A stretch of DNA of 57,211 nucleotides from Clostridiales bacterium (GTDB lineage: Bacteria; Bacillota; Clostridia; Oscillospirales; Oscillospiraceae), in NCBI GenBank assembly GCA_004558115.1, contig SFDT01000007.1, positions 1 through 57,211 on the forward strand, given 5' to 3'. Positions 17,279 to 29,437 of this stretch are shown here, piece after piece. The notes under the pieces are model-generated. The model was given only the letters and a program-made list of their open reading frames with translations. It did not search any database and was not told where the DNA came from. Position 1 is the stretch's first letter. Each line of letters opens with the position of its first letter. The translations under genes and the position numbers were made by a program.

Positions 17279-17289
17279 CAAACAGTTCG

Positions 17290-17340
17290 AGGCAAGGAGA
17301 AACGGGCCGGAAATCGGTTCCGGCCCGGCTCTTCTTGCCT
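17290..17340 (+). promoter_or_regulatory. Hairpin structure in the gyrB leader
   Basis: An outer stem AGGCAAG/CTTGCCT encloses an inner stem GGGCCGGAA/TTCCGGCCC. No long T-run follows, so it is not a clear terminator. It lies 38 nt before gyrB and could stabilise or regulate the gyrBA message. Confidence 0.4.
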
Positions 17341-17378
17341 TGTATGAGGAAAACGACCCCCTTGAAAGGAGAAATCAC

Positions 17379-19328
17379 ATGGCAGAAAACGAGATTTTGC
17401 ATTCCACCGCCGTGGATACGGCCAACGAATACGACGCCTCCGAGATCCAGGTCTTGGAGGGACTGGAGGCTGTCCGGAAACGGCCCGGCATGTATATCGG
17501 CTCCACGTCTACTTCCGGTCTCCACCATTTGGTGTATGAGATCGTGGACAACGCCATTGACGAGGCCCTGGCCGGCTACTGCACGGACATCCTGGTGCAG
17601 ATCAACGAGGACAACACCATCACCGTGGTGGATAACGGCCGCGGCATCCCTGTGGACATCCAGGCCCAGACCGGCAAGCCCGCTCTGGAGGTGGTGTATA
17701 CCGTCCTCCATGCCGGCGGCAAGTTCGGCGGCGGAGGCTACAAGGTCTCCGGCGGCCTCCACGGCGTGGGCGCCTCCGTGGTGAACGCCCTCAGCGAATG
17801 GCTGACGGTTCAGGTCCACCGGGACGGCAGCATTTATGAGATGAAGTTCTCCCGTGGCCATGTGACGGAGGAAATGACCGTTGTAGGCACCACGGACCAC
17901 ACCGGCACCACCGTCACCTTCAAGCCGGACCCGGAGATGTTCGAGGACACCGTCTACAATTACGACACTCTCCACACTCGTATGCGGGAGGAGGCCTTCC
18001 TGAACGCGGGCCTGCGCATCCGCACCGTGGACAAGCGCCCCGGCCAGGAGCAGGAAGACAACATGTGCTACGAGGGCGGCATCCGGGAATTCGTCACCTG
18101 GCTCAACAAGAGCAAGGACGCCCTGCACCCCGGCGTCATCTACATGGCCGGCCAGAAGGACGACTCCGTGGCGGAGGTGGCCTTGCAGTATAACGACGGC
18201 TATAACGAGACCATTTTGTCCTTCGCCAACAACGTCCACACCCCCGAGGGCGGTATGCATGAGGAGGGCTTCAAGCGGGCGCTGACCACGGTGCTCAACA
18301 ACTATGGCCGCAAGATCAAAATGCTGAAGGATGACGAGAAGGTCTCCGGCGAGGACTGCCGGGAGGGTCTCACCTGCGTCATTTCCGTGAAGCTGACGGA
18401 GGCCCAGTTTGAGGGCCAGACCAAGGCCAAGCTGGGCAACAGCGAAATCCGCACCCTGGTGAACAACATTGTCTCCGACAAGCTGGAGATTTTCCTGGAG
18501 GAGAACCCCCAGGTGGGCCGCATGATCCTGGATAAGGCCCTCACCGCAAACCGCGCCCGGGAGGCGGCCAAGAAAGCCCGGGAGTCCATCCGCCGCAAGA
18601 CGGCGCTGGGCGGCGCCGCCATGCCCGACAAGCTGCGGGACTGCAATGAGAACAACCCGGAGCTCACAGAAATTTACATCGTCGAGGGCGACTCCGCAGG
18701 CGGCTCCGCCACCCAGGGCCGGGACTCCCGGTTCCAGGCCATCCTGCCTCTTTGGGGCAAGATGCTGAACGTGGAGAAGGCCCGGGCGGACAAGGTGTAC
18801 GGCAACGACAAGCTCCAGCCGGTCATCACGGCTCTCGGCGCCGGCATCGGCGACGAATTCGACCCCGCCAAGCTCCGCTATCACAAGGTCATCATCATGG
18901 CCGATGCCGATGTGGACGGCTCCCACATCCGCACGCTGCTGCTGACCTTCTTCTTCCGCTTCATGCGCCCCCTCATCGAGCAGGGCTATGTCTATTCCGC
19001 CGTGCCGCCCCTCTATAAGCTGACCCGGGGCAAGACCACCCGGGTGGCCTTCTCCGACGAGGAGCGGGACGCCATCTCCGCGGAGCTCCGCGGCGGCAAC
19101 CCCAACGTGAAGGTGGACATCAACCGCTTCAAGGGCCTGGGTGAGATGAACCCCCACGAGCTGTGGGAGACCACCATGGACCCGGAGAAGCGGACGCTGC
19201 GCCGCATCACCCTGGACGACGCCGTGAAGGCCGACGAGACCTTTACGATCTTGATGGGCGAAAAGGTGGAGCCCCGGAAGGAATTCATCGAGAAAAACGC
19301 CCGCTACGCCGTCAATCTGGACTACTAA
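17379..19328 (+). CDS. gyrB: DNA gyrase subunit B
   Basis: 649-residue ATPase subunit of gyrase. The GHKL ATP site shows EIVDNAIDEALAG and the Gly-rich GGLHGVGASVVNAL. The TOPRIM domain has EGDSAGG and DADVDGSHIRTLLL, and LPLWGKMLNVEKAR is the usual gyrase B motif. ATG 17379 follows AAAGGAG. It is followed 15 nt later by gyrA; together they introduce negative supercoils. Confidence 0.97.
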   Translation: MAENEILHSTAVDTANEYDASEIQVLEGLEAVRKRPGMYIGSTSTSGLHHLVYEIVDNAIDEALAGYCTDILVQINEDNTITVVDNGRGIPVDIQAQTGKPALEVVYTVLHAGGKFGGGGYKVSGGLHGVGASVVNALSEWLTVQVHRDGSIYEMKFSRGHVTEEMTVVGTTDHTGTTVTFKPDPEMFEDTVYNYDTLHTRMREEAFLNAGLRIRTVDKRPGQEQEDNMCYEGGIREFVTWLNKSKDALHPGVIYMAGQKDDSVAEVALQYNDGYNETILSFANNVHTPEGGMHEEGFKRALTTVLNNYGRKIKMLKDDEKVSGEDCREGLTCVISVKLTEAQFEGQTKAKLGNSEIRTLVNNIVSDKLEIFLEENPQVGRMILDKALTANRAREAAKKARESIRRKTALGGAAMPDKLRDCNENNPELTEIYIVEGDSAGGSATQGRDSRFQAILPLWGKMLNVEKARADKVYGNDKLQPVITALGAGIGDEFDPAKLRYHKVIIMADADVDGSHIRTLLLTFFFRFMRPLIEQGYVYSAVPPLYKLTRGKTTRVAFSDEERDAISAELRGGNPNVKVDINRFKGLGEMNPHELWETTMDPEKRTLRRITLDDAVKADETFTILMGEKVEPRKEFIEKNARYAVNLDY

Positions 19329-19343
19329 AGGAGGGATACCGAC

Positions 19344-21839
<2,496 letters not shown>

Positions 21840-21854
21840 CAACAAGGAGGTCCT

Positions 21855-22205
21855 ATGCGGAAAAAACGAGTTACCTACCGGCCCGGCAAGACCGCGGGAG
21901 CCTTTGGCGTGATATGGGGCTCCATCTTCATCCTCATCGGCGTATTTGTCGTCATCCCCACCTTTGGTCCTTTCGGTATCCTCTGGACATTGATGGCCGT
22001 GGGCATCACCGCATACAACGGATATTGCGCCTTTGGGAAAGGATACGTGGGACCGGAGATCAGCATCGAAGACGACACATCTCCCACTGGCGGTATCCGG
22101 GATACAGAGCAGCGGCTCCAGGAGCTGCAAAGCCTTTATGACCGCAGCCTTATTACCCAAGAGGAGTACGAGGAAAAGCGGAAAGAGATTTTGAAAGAGC
22201 TGTAA
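21855..22205 (+). CDS. Membrane protein with C-terminal SHOCT domain
   Basis: 116 residues. Two hydrophobic helices (about residues 15-36 and 40-60) are followed by a short linker and a SHOCT domain (RLQELQSLYDRSLITQEEYEEKRKEIL). SHOCT is a short oligomerisation module common in Firmicute membrane proteins of unknown role. SD AAGGAGG. It lies 15 nt after gyrA and ends at a strong terminator, so it is probably the last gene of the gyrBA transcript. Confidence 0.85.
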   Translation: MRKKRVTYRPGKTAGAFGVIWGSIFILIGVFVVIPTFGPFGILWTLMAVGITAYNGYCAFGKGYVGPEISIEDDTSPTGGIRDTEQRLQELQSLYDRSLITQEEYEEKRKEILKEL

Positions 22206-22216
22206 AGAGTAAAAAA

Positions 22217-22256
22217 GCTCTCCTCCGGGAATATTTCCCGGAGGAGAGCAACCCTT
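22217..22256 (+). terminator. Terminator of the gyrBA-SHOCT transcript
   Basis: 15-bp perfect stem (22217-22231 with 22235-22249), TAT loop, then a run of T's after AACCC. Confidence 0.8.
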
Positions 22257-22273
22257 TTTCGGAAAGGAACCCT

Positions 22274-22304
22274 ATGAAAACAGTTACGATCTACACTGAC
22301 GGCG
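22274..22304 (+). repeat. Duplicated rnhA 5' end, upstream copy
   Basis: 31 bp matching 22402-22432 at 29 positions; both changes are synonymous. The copies are 128 bp apart start to start. Confidence 0.9.
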
Positions 22305-22405
22305 GATATTGCTTCGCAAATCCGATGAATGTCAACCCTTGCTCGCCGCTGAAGCGGCAACCGCAAGGGAATGACAGCAAGCGCCGTCGGAGGAGGACCG
22401 CATGA
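22274..22405 (+). CDS. 43-codon leader ORF made from a duplicated rnhA start
   Basis: The first 31 bases repeat the start of rnhA (2 synonymous differences), keeping MKTVTIYTDG. The frame then runs through unrelated sequence to a TGA that overlaps the real rnhA ATG (ATGA). AAAGG lies upstream of the first ATG, so ribosomes may translate it and re-start on rnhA. It has no RNase H catalytic set beyond the first Asp, so any product is inert. Whether it is translated is unknown. Confidence 0.4.
   Translation: MKTVTIYTDGGYCFANPMNVNPCSPLKRQPQGNDSKRRRRRTA
22337..22368. repeat. Palindromic core of the rnhA-upstream insert
   Basis: Nested inverted repeat: outer arms CCTTGC/GCAAGG, inner arms GCCGCT/AGCGGC with a GA loop. 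It lies in the 97-bp spacer between the two rnhA-start copies. Confidence 0.7.
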
Positions 22406-22839
22406 AAACAGTTACGATTTACACCGACGGCGCCTGCTCCGGCAATCCCGGCCCGGGAGGATGGGGCGCCATCCTCCTCTATGGCCCCCACAAGCGTGAA
22501 TTGTCCGGCGGCGAGGCGGAGACCACCAACAACCGCATGGAGCTCACCGCCGTCATCCAGGCCCTGTCCCTTTTGAAGGAGCCGTGCATCGTGGAGCTGT
22601 GGTCCGATTCCAAATATGTCATTGACGGCCTCTCCAAGGGCTGGGCCAAGGGCTGGAAGGCCCGGGGCTGGGTGAAAAGCGACAAAAAGCCCGCCCTGAA
22701 CCCGGACCTGTGGGACCGCCTGCTGGCTCTGACGGACATTCACACCCTTCGCTACCACTGGGTCAAAGGCCACGCGGAAAACGAGTATAACAACCGCTGC
22801 GACGAGCTGGCGGTGATGGAGAGCCGGAAGTTTAAGTGA
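22402..22839 (+). CDS. rnhA: Ribonuclease HI
   Basis: 145-residue enzyme that cuts RNA in RNA-DNA hybrids. All catalytic residues are present: D9 (TDGA), E47 (NNRMEL), D69 (WSDSKYV), H124 and D134 (NNRCDEL). The basic handle (KGWAKGWKARGWVK) for hybrid binding is visible. The ATG at 22402 has GGAGGAGG upstream; that ribosome site lies in the inserted spacer. A duplicated start lies 128 bp upstream. The terminator at 23024 probably ends its transcript. Confidence 0.95.
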   Translation: MKTVTIYTDGACSGNPGPGGWGAILLYGPHKRELSGGEAETTNNRMELTAVIQALSLLKEPCIVELWSDSKYVIDGLSKGWAKGWKARGWVKSDKKPALNPDLWDRLLALTDIHTLRYHWVKGHAENEYNNRCDELAVMESRKFK

Positions 22840-23023
22840 GAGCCTGTGGAAAATCTCCCCGCGCTTTTTGAAAGAATTTTGCAGGTAAACGATTTCTCCG
22901 GAAAACATTCACAAACTGTTCATAAGAAAAACATAATTCGGTCAAAATTATTTAGTATCTTATACTCAAGCAAAGGGTCCTCCCAAGCCCAATGCGTTTT
23001 CTCCCTCCTAAAACACACACAGC

Positions 23024-23052
23024 AAAAAGGACCGCCGTCGGCGGTCCTTTTT
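23024..23052 (+). terminator. Intrinsic terminator after rnhA
   Basis: Stem AAAAAGGACCGCC/GGCGGTCCTTTTT with loop GTC. The 22840-23173 gap holds this hairpin, a TATACT hexamer at 22961-22966 and the nadE promoter; no gene is seen. Confidence 0.8.
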
Positions 23053-23108
23053 GTGTCTTGCTGTCAGCACTTCCCTGCCGGAGAAAACCGGAATGGACAA
23101 AGGCTCCC

Positions 23109-23137
23109 TTGTAAAAGCTAACAGCCCGGTGTAAAAT
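23109..23137 (+). promoter_or_regulatory. Probable nadE promoter
   Basis: -35 TTGTAA (23109-23114), 17-bp spacer, -10 TAAAAT (23132-23137), 37 nt before the gene start. Confidence 0.6.
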
Positions 23138-23173
23138 ACAAGCAAACAACATTCCCGACAGGAGGTTTTTCAT

Positions 23174-25084
23174 ATGAGAGATGGCTTCATCACCGTTGCC
23201 TGCGGCACGCCCAAGCTGCGCCTGGCGGACTGCGACTATAACGCGGAACAGACCTTTACCCTGATGCGCAAGGCGGAAAAAGCCGGCGCCAAGGTGCTGG
23301 TGCTGCCGGAGCTGGGTCTTACCGGCTACACCTGCGGCGACCTGTTTTACCAGGACGCCCTGCTGCGGGGCGCGGAGCAGGCACTGGCCACTGTTCTGGA
23401 GGCCACCCGGAACCTGGAGGTGGTCACAGCCGTAGGCCTGCCCCTGCGAGTAAATAACAAATTGTATAATTGCGCCGCAATTATACAAAAGGGAACTGTT
23501 TTGGGTGTGGTCCCGAAGACACATCTGCCCAATTACAGCGAATTTTACGAAAAGCGCCAGTTTGCTGCCGCGCCCGGGGAAAACGGGACGGTGACCCTGT
23601 TTGGCAAGTCGGTACCTTTCGGGAACAAATTGGTGTTCCGCTGCTCCACCATGCCGGACCTGTCGCTGGGCTTTGAGATCTGCGAGGATATGTGGGCTCC
23701 CTGCTCCCCCGCCGTGGACCTGGCGGCGGCCGGGGCCACCGTGGTGGGCAACCTGTCCGCCAGCAACGACATCATCGGCAAGGACAGCTACCGCCGCCAG
23801 CTGGTGACCATGCAGTCGGCAAAGCTGATGTGCGGCTATATCTACACCAGCTGCGGTGAAGGGGAATCCTCCTCCGACGTGGTGTTCGGCGCCCATCAGA
23901 TGATCGCGGAAAACGGCACGCTTCTGGCGGAGCGGCGGTTCGACGGAGGTCTGCTGCTCTCTGAAGTGGATGTGCAGAAGCTGTGCTATGAGCGCCGCCG
24001 GACGCAGATGTTCGACCAGGCGCCCGCGGTGTGGGAAGTCCCCTTCGCCCTGACGGTCTCCCCCACGAAGCTCACCCGGTACGTCGCGCCCCAGCCCTTC
24101 GTCCCCGAGGGCAAGGAGGACCGGGACGCCCGCTGCCGGGAGATCCTGCTTATCGCATCCCTGGGCCTCAAGCAGCGGTTGGAGCACACCGGCGCCAAAA
24201 CGGCGGTTGTGGGCCTCTCCGGCGGCCTGGACTCCACCCTGGCGGTGCTGATCACCGGCCTCGCCATGAAGATGCTGGACCGGCCCATGACGGACATCGT
24301 GGCCGTCACCATGCCCTGCTTCGGCACCACGGACCGCACCCGCAACAACGCCGTCATCCTGGCGGAGCAGATGGGCGCCACATTGCGCACCGTGGACATT
24401 TCTAACTCCGTCCGCAGCCATTTCAAGGACATCGGCCATGACATGGAGGACCACTCCGTCACCTTTGAAAACGGCCAGGCCCGGGAGCGGACCCAGGTCC
24501 TCATGGACATCGCCAACCAGAGCGGCGGCATCGTCATCGGCACCGGCGACCTCAGCGAGCTGGCCCTGGGCTGGTGCACCTACAACGGCGACCACATGAG
24601 CATGTACGCCGTCAACTGCTCCATCCCCAAGACCCTGGTGCGGCATCTGGTGGGATATCTGGCCCGGGACAACGCCAAAAAGGACGAGGCCCTCCACGAT
24701 GTGCTGGAGGACATTCTGGACACCCCTGTTTCCCCGGAGCTGCTGCCCGCCGTCCAGGGGCAGATCAGCCAGAAGACCGAGGACCTGGTGGGGCCCTACG
24801 AGCTCCACGACTTCTTCCTGTACTATATGCTCCGCTGGGGCTTCTCTCCCCGGAAGGTGTATCGTCTGGCGGTGTATGCCCTGGGCGGAAAGTACAGCCG
24901 GGAGGTCATTTTGAAGTGGCTCAAGACCTTCTACCGCCGCTTCTTCTCTCAGCAGTTCAAGCGCAACTGCGTCCCCGACGGCCCCAAGGTGGGCTCCGTG
25001 GCCCTGTCCCCCCGGGGCGATTGGCGGATGCCCAGCGACGCGAAGATGAATCTCTGGCAGGCGGAGCTGGAAACGCTGGAGTAA
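23174..25084 (+). CDS. nadE: Glutamine-dependent NAD+ synthetase
   Basis: 636 residues, two fused domains; makes NAD+ from deamido-NAD+, ATP and glutamine. The N-terminal nitrilase-type glutaminase has the triad E46 (LPELGLTGY), K115 (VPKTHLPNY) and C170 (FEICEDMW). The C-terminal synthetase has the PP-loop GLSGGLDSTLAV and later GTGDLSELALGW. SD CAGGAGG precedes the ATG. It appears to be a single-gene transcript. The last 29 bases, including the stop, are duplicated 171 bp downstream with following sequence. Confidence 0.96.
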   Translation: MRDGFITVACGTPKLRLADCDYNAEQTFTLMRKAEKAGAKVLVLPELGLTGYTCGDLFYQDALLRGAEQALATVLEATRNLEVVTAVGLPLRVNNKLYNCAAIIQKGTVLGVVPKTHLPNYSEFYEKRQFAAAPGENGTVTLFGKSVPFGNKLVFRCSTMPDLSLGFEICEDMWAPCSPAVDLAAAGATVVGNLSASNDIIGKDSYRRQLVTMQSAKLMCGYIYTSCGEGESSSDVVFGAHQMIAENGTLLAERRFDGGLLLSEVDVQKLCYERRRTQMFDQAPAVWEVPFALTVSPTKLTRYVAPQPFVPEGKEDRDARCREILLIASLGLKQRLEHTGAKTAVVGLSGGLDSTLAVLITGLAMKMLDRPMTDIVAVTMPCFGTTDRTRNNAVILAEQMGATLRTVDISNSVRSHFKDIGHDMEDHSVTFENGQARERTQVLMDIANQSGGIVIGTGDLSELALGWCTYNGDHMSMYAVNCSIPKTLVRHLVGYLARDNAKKDEALHDVLEDILDTPVSPELLPAVQGQISQKTEDLVGPYELHDFFLYYMLRWGFSPRKVYRLAVYALGGKYSREVILKWLKTFYRRFFSQQFKRNCVPDGPKVGSVALSPRGDWRMPSDAKMNLWQAELETLE

Positions 25085-25131
25085 GAAAAACCGAGTGCGC
25101 CAGCCGCCGTTTCAGGGGCCCCCGCCGGAGC
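25056..25131 (+). repeat. Duplicated nadE 3' end, copy 1
   Basis: 76 bp spanning the last codons and stop of nadE plus 47 bp downstream. It matches 25227-25302 at 74 positions. Confidence 0.95.
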
Positions 25132-25155
25132 CCAGCGCAGCGGGTCCGGTGGGGA
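25111..25155. repeat. Palindromic element downstream of nadE
   Basis: Begins with TTCAGGGGCCCCCGCCGGA and folds as CCCCGCCGGA... pairing with ...TCCGGTGGGG, including the same G-T pair as the element after alaX. It is followed by an AAAGGAGGAGCCGCGG stretch and a small hairpin TTTCGCC/GGCGGAA (about 25182-25197). Confidence 0.75.
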
Positions 25156-25226
25156 AAGGAGGAGCCGCGGAATGAGCGAGCTTTCGCCAAAGGCGGAAGC
25201 GAGGGATGTAAAGCGGGCGACGACGC

Positions 25227-25302
25227 GGCAGGCGGAGCTGGAAACGCTGGAATAAGAAAAACTGAGTGCGCCAGCCGCCGTTTCAGGGGCCCCCGCCGGA
25301 GC
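25227..25302 (+). repeat. Duplicated nadE 3' end, copy 2
   Basis: 74/76 identical to copy 1; the stop codon is kept. A third, shorter piece of the nadE tail (GGAGCTGGAAACGCCGGAAT, about 25298-25317) follows at once. The gap 25085-25472 consists of these repeats, a terminator and the promoter region of the next gene. Confidence 0.95.
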
Positions 25303-25317
25303 TGGAAACGCCGGAAT

Positions 25318-25354
25318 AAACAAAAAAGACCGCCGCCGGCGGTCTTTTTTGTTT
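25318..25354 (+). terminator. Terminator after the nadE repeats
   Basis: Long stem with A-run, GACCGCC/GGCGGTC core, GCC loop and T-run. The core is nearly the same as in the rnhA terminator. Confidence 0.85.
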
Positions 25355-25472
25355 CTCGGGCGTCTGGTTTCCAGCACGGTTGAAAAAGGCTCCGGCGAGT
25401 TCGCCGGCCGTTGCAAGGAACCACGCCATATGATAGGATTGTGGAAAGATAGGCCGGAGATTGGAGGTGAAA

Positions 25473-25928
25473 ATGATGAAAGAACCTGTCATAGCAAAGT
25501 TGACAGCAAAAGACGATCGGTCCGCCTGCGCCTTTGCCGATCAAATCATATCGGAAAGTCAAGAAACAGATGCGTGGTATGAATACTTTGATGCGTTTGC
25601 CTCGCTGCTTGACCATCCCAAATCGCTCGTAAGAAACCGCGTGCTGCACATCCTTGCGGCAAATGCCCGGTGGGATGAAGAAAACCGGTTCAATTTGATC
25701 ATTTCGGACTTTCTCACCCATGTCACGGATGAAAAACCGATTACAGCCCGGCAGTGCATCCAGGCGCTTGCACAGGTGGGCCAGGCAAAGCCGCAGTATA
25801 TTCCCATGATCCTGTCATGCCTGCATGGTGCCGATCTGTCGAAATACAAGGACAGTATGCGGCCGCTCATTGAACGGGATATGGCGGAAACAAAAAAGGC
25901 GCTGACAGGCCCCGGTTTCTCGGGATGA
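25473..25928 (+). CDS. HEAT-repeat-like helical protein
   Basis: 151 residues, helical, soluble. Repeating pairs of helices (ASLLDHPKSLVRNRVLHILAA and QCIQALAQVGQAKPQYIPMI) suggest HEAT/ARM-type repeats; no enzyme motif is seen. GGAGGTG lies 5 nt before ATG 25473 and 8 nt before ATG 25476, so either could be the start. Codon use is visibly more A/T-rich than in neighbouring genes, which hints at a different origin. It ends just before the Fur-family promoter. Confidence 0.7.
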   Translation: MMKEPVIAKLTAKDDRSACAFADQIISESQETDAWYEYFDAFASLLDHPKSLVRNRVLHILAANARWDEENRFNLIISDFLTHVTDEKPITARQCIQALAQVGQAKPQYIPMILSCLHGADLSKYKDSMRPLIERDMAETKKALTGPGFSG

Positions 25929-25946
25929 TTCCAAGTTAAAAAAATA

Positions 25947-25992
25947 TTGACATTCATTCCTTATTGATATATTATATCAATAAGGAATGAAT
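25947..25992 (+). promoter_or_regulatory. Promoter covered by a perfect 41-bp palindrome (Fur-family operator)
   Basis: -35 TTGACA (25947-25952), 17-bp spacer, -10 TATTAT (25970-25975). The region 25952-25992 is a perfect inverted repeat with 20-bp arms around one T. The core (TTATTGATATA and its complement) is AT-rich like Fur/PerR boxes. A bound regulator would cover the whole -10 and spacer. Confidence 0.85.
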
Positions 25993-26014
25993 ACGATTTG
26001 AGTTTGGTGCTGTG

Positions 26015-26422
26015 ATGAATCGAAATACAATTCAATGCACGTTGGTGTTGGAGACCGTCAACAAGCTGCCGGGGCATGTGACCGCCGATGAGATCTATGA
26101 GGCCATCGCCAAGGAACATCCGACGATCAGCCGGGCCACGGTGTACCGGAACCTGAACCGGCTGTGTCAAATGGGCAAGATCCGCAGGATCGAGATCCCG
26201 GGCGGGGCGGACCGCTTTGAACGGTGGTGTCATCCCCACTATCACATCAAATGTGAGGTATGCGGCCGCATTTTTGATGTGGATATGGAGTACATTCCCC
26301 ACCTGGAGGACAAGATCAGGGACACCCATGGGTTTGAGCTGACCGGCCATGACATTTTGTTTACGGGGATTTGCCCCCAGTGCAGAGAGAAACAGGTCCC
26401 GGAAAAAACAGAGGACCGTTGA
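26015..26422 (+). CDS. Fur-family regulator, PerR-like
   Basis: 135-residue metal-dependent repressor. A winged helix (TISRATVYRNLNRLCQMGKI) is followed by the dimer/metal domain. Structural zinc Cys pairs CEVC and CPQC are present, and HPHYH supplies regulatory metal ligands. Where B. subtilis PerR has Asp85 this has Glu (RFER), but the second PerR Asp (GRIFDV) is kept. That leaves PerR, Fur or a relative possible. ATG 26015 or the GTG at 26012 can start it; the ribosome site is weak. It almost certainly regulates itself through the upstream palindrome. Confidence 0.88.
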   Translation: MNRNTIQCTLVLETVNKLPGHVTADEIYEAIAKEHPTISRATVYRNLNRLCQMGKIRRIEIPGGADRFERWCHPHYHIKCEVCGRIFDVDMEYIPHLEDKIRDTHGFELTGHDILFTGICPQCREKQVPEKTEDR

Positions 26423-26488
26423 TGTGGAGCGCATACGGACGCTGGAGGATCATCCGTAAATGATAGATTGAAAAAAGGGGATACAATT

Positions 26489-27052
26489 ATGAGAAGCATT
26501 ACGAAATTGGATCTGCAGTATGCCCACAGATTTTATGGCTTCAAGGGAGAGGCCCAGTATCTGCACGGACACACCGGTGTTCTGACCATTGAGGTGGAGG
26601 ATTCCGTGGAGCCCGGCGTCAATATGGTGTTCCCCTGCAATGAGATCCAGAAGACCGCCTGGGAGGTTCTGAAAAACTTCGACCACGCCCTGATCCTGCG
26701 GGAGGACGACCCCCTGCTGCCCGCCATTTTGAAGGTCTATGAGGAGCAGGGCATCCGCAACGGCGCCCCCACCAACAAAATGAAGGGTCCCGCCTTCCAG
26801 ACGGAGCTGGCCACCGCGTATCCGGAGTGCCGCCTGGTGGTGACGAAGGAGACCATGACCGTGGAGGGCATGATCAAGATCGTGTACGACCTGCTGAAGG
26901 ATAAGCTGAACATCGCCAAGCTCACCTTCACCAGCGGCGTCAACGCCGCCTCCCAGGAGTACACGCCCACCAAGCAGATGGACCGCTGCCCCCTGTGCGG
27001 CATCGCGCTGAATGAAAACGGCGTTTGCCCCAAGTGCGGCTACAAAAAGTAA
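26489..27052 (+). CDS. 6-pyruvoyl-tetrahydropterin synthase/QueD homologue with C-terminal zinc ribbon
   Basis: 187 residues. The T-fold domain keeps the zinc-binding His triad (H13, H26, H28 in LHGHTG) and a late VTKETMTVEG with the family Glu. The Cys that QueD/PTPS use for catalysis, just before LHGH, is absent. The last 22 residues form a CPLC...CPKC zinc ribbon, unusual in this family. SD AAGGGG. It starts 66 nt after the Fur-family gene and probably shares its transcript. Its substrate is unknown; a pterin or deazapurine precursor is likely. Confidence 0.8.
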   Translation: MRSITKLDLQYAHRFYGFKGEAQYLHGHTGVLTIEVEDSVEPGVNMVFPCNEIQKTAWEVLKNFDHALILREDDPLLPAILKVYEEQGIRNGAPTNKMKGPAFQTELATAYPECRLVVTKETMTVEGMIKIVYDLLKDKLNIAKLTFTSGVNAASQEYTPTKQMDRCPLCGIALNENGVCPKCGYKK

Positions 27053-27082
27053 AACCGGCGGTCAAAGGGAGAAAACGACTGG

Positions 27083-27121
27083 AAAAAGCACACCGAAGCC
27101 TTGGGCTTCGGTGTGCTTTTT
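27083..27121. terminator. Bidirectional terminator
   Basis: 18-bp perfect stem (27083-27100 with 27104-27121), TTG loop, between convergent genes. Confidence 0.9.
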
Positions 27122-27135
27122 GCTGACTTGGCAGG

Positions 27136-29055
<1,920 letters not shown>

Positions 29056-29183
29056 GGAAAATGCCTCCTTCCAGGGGAAAAGGGTCAAAATGAGTCCAGA
29101 CCCGGGATTCCGGACTGGACGGCGGGGTTTCCATTGGATCGCCCGCTCCGGGGAATGGGACTATTCCCCGGAGCGGCGGGACT

Positions 29184-29399
29184 TCACACGAACAGCTCGC
29201 AGTCGGGCTCCACCTTTTTGGCCACGGCCTCGACTTCCTTTAAAATTTCGTCAAACCGGGCGTCATCGGCATCCAGTACCAGCTTCTGGGCCATAAAGTT
29301 CACCGTGGCGTCGTTGACGCCGTCGATCTTCTTGACGGCAGCTTCCACCTTGGCGGCGCAGTTGGCGCAGTCCACAACGAATTTGTAACGCTTTTTCAT
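29184..29399 (-). CDS. Stand-alone HMA metallochaperone domain
   Basis: 71 residues with the metal-binding CxxC in DCANCAAKVE and the ferredoxin-like fold pattern of HMA domains. It should carry or hand over metal to the ATPase encoded next, which lacks this domain. SD GGGAGGA. Located between arsR and the ATPase gene, same strand. Confidence 0.92.
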   Translation of the reverse strand: MKKRYKFVVDCANCAAKVEAAVKKIDGVNDATVNFMAQKLVLDADDARFDEILKEVEAVAKKVEPDCELFV

Positions 29400-29437
29400 G
29401 TTCTGTTCCTCCCAAGTTTGTGTTAAATGTGGAAAAC

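Noticed and set aside
17290..17340. gyrB leader hairpin as a terminator
   Set aside because: No T-run follows and gyrB starts only 38 nt later; kept only as a possible leader structure.
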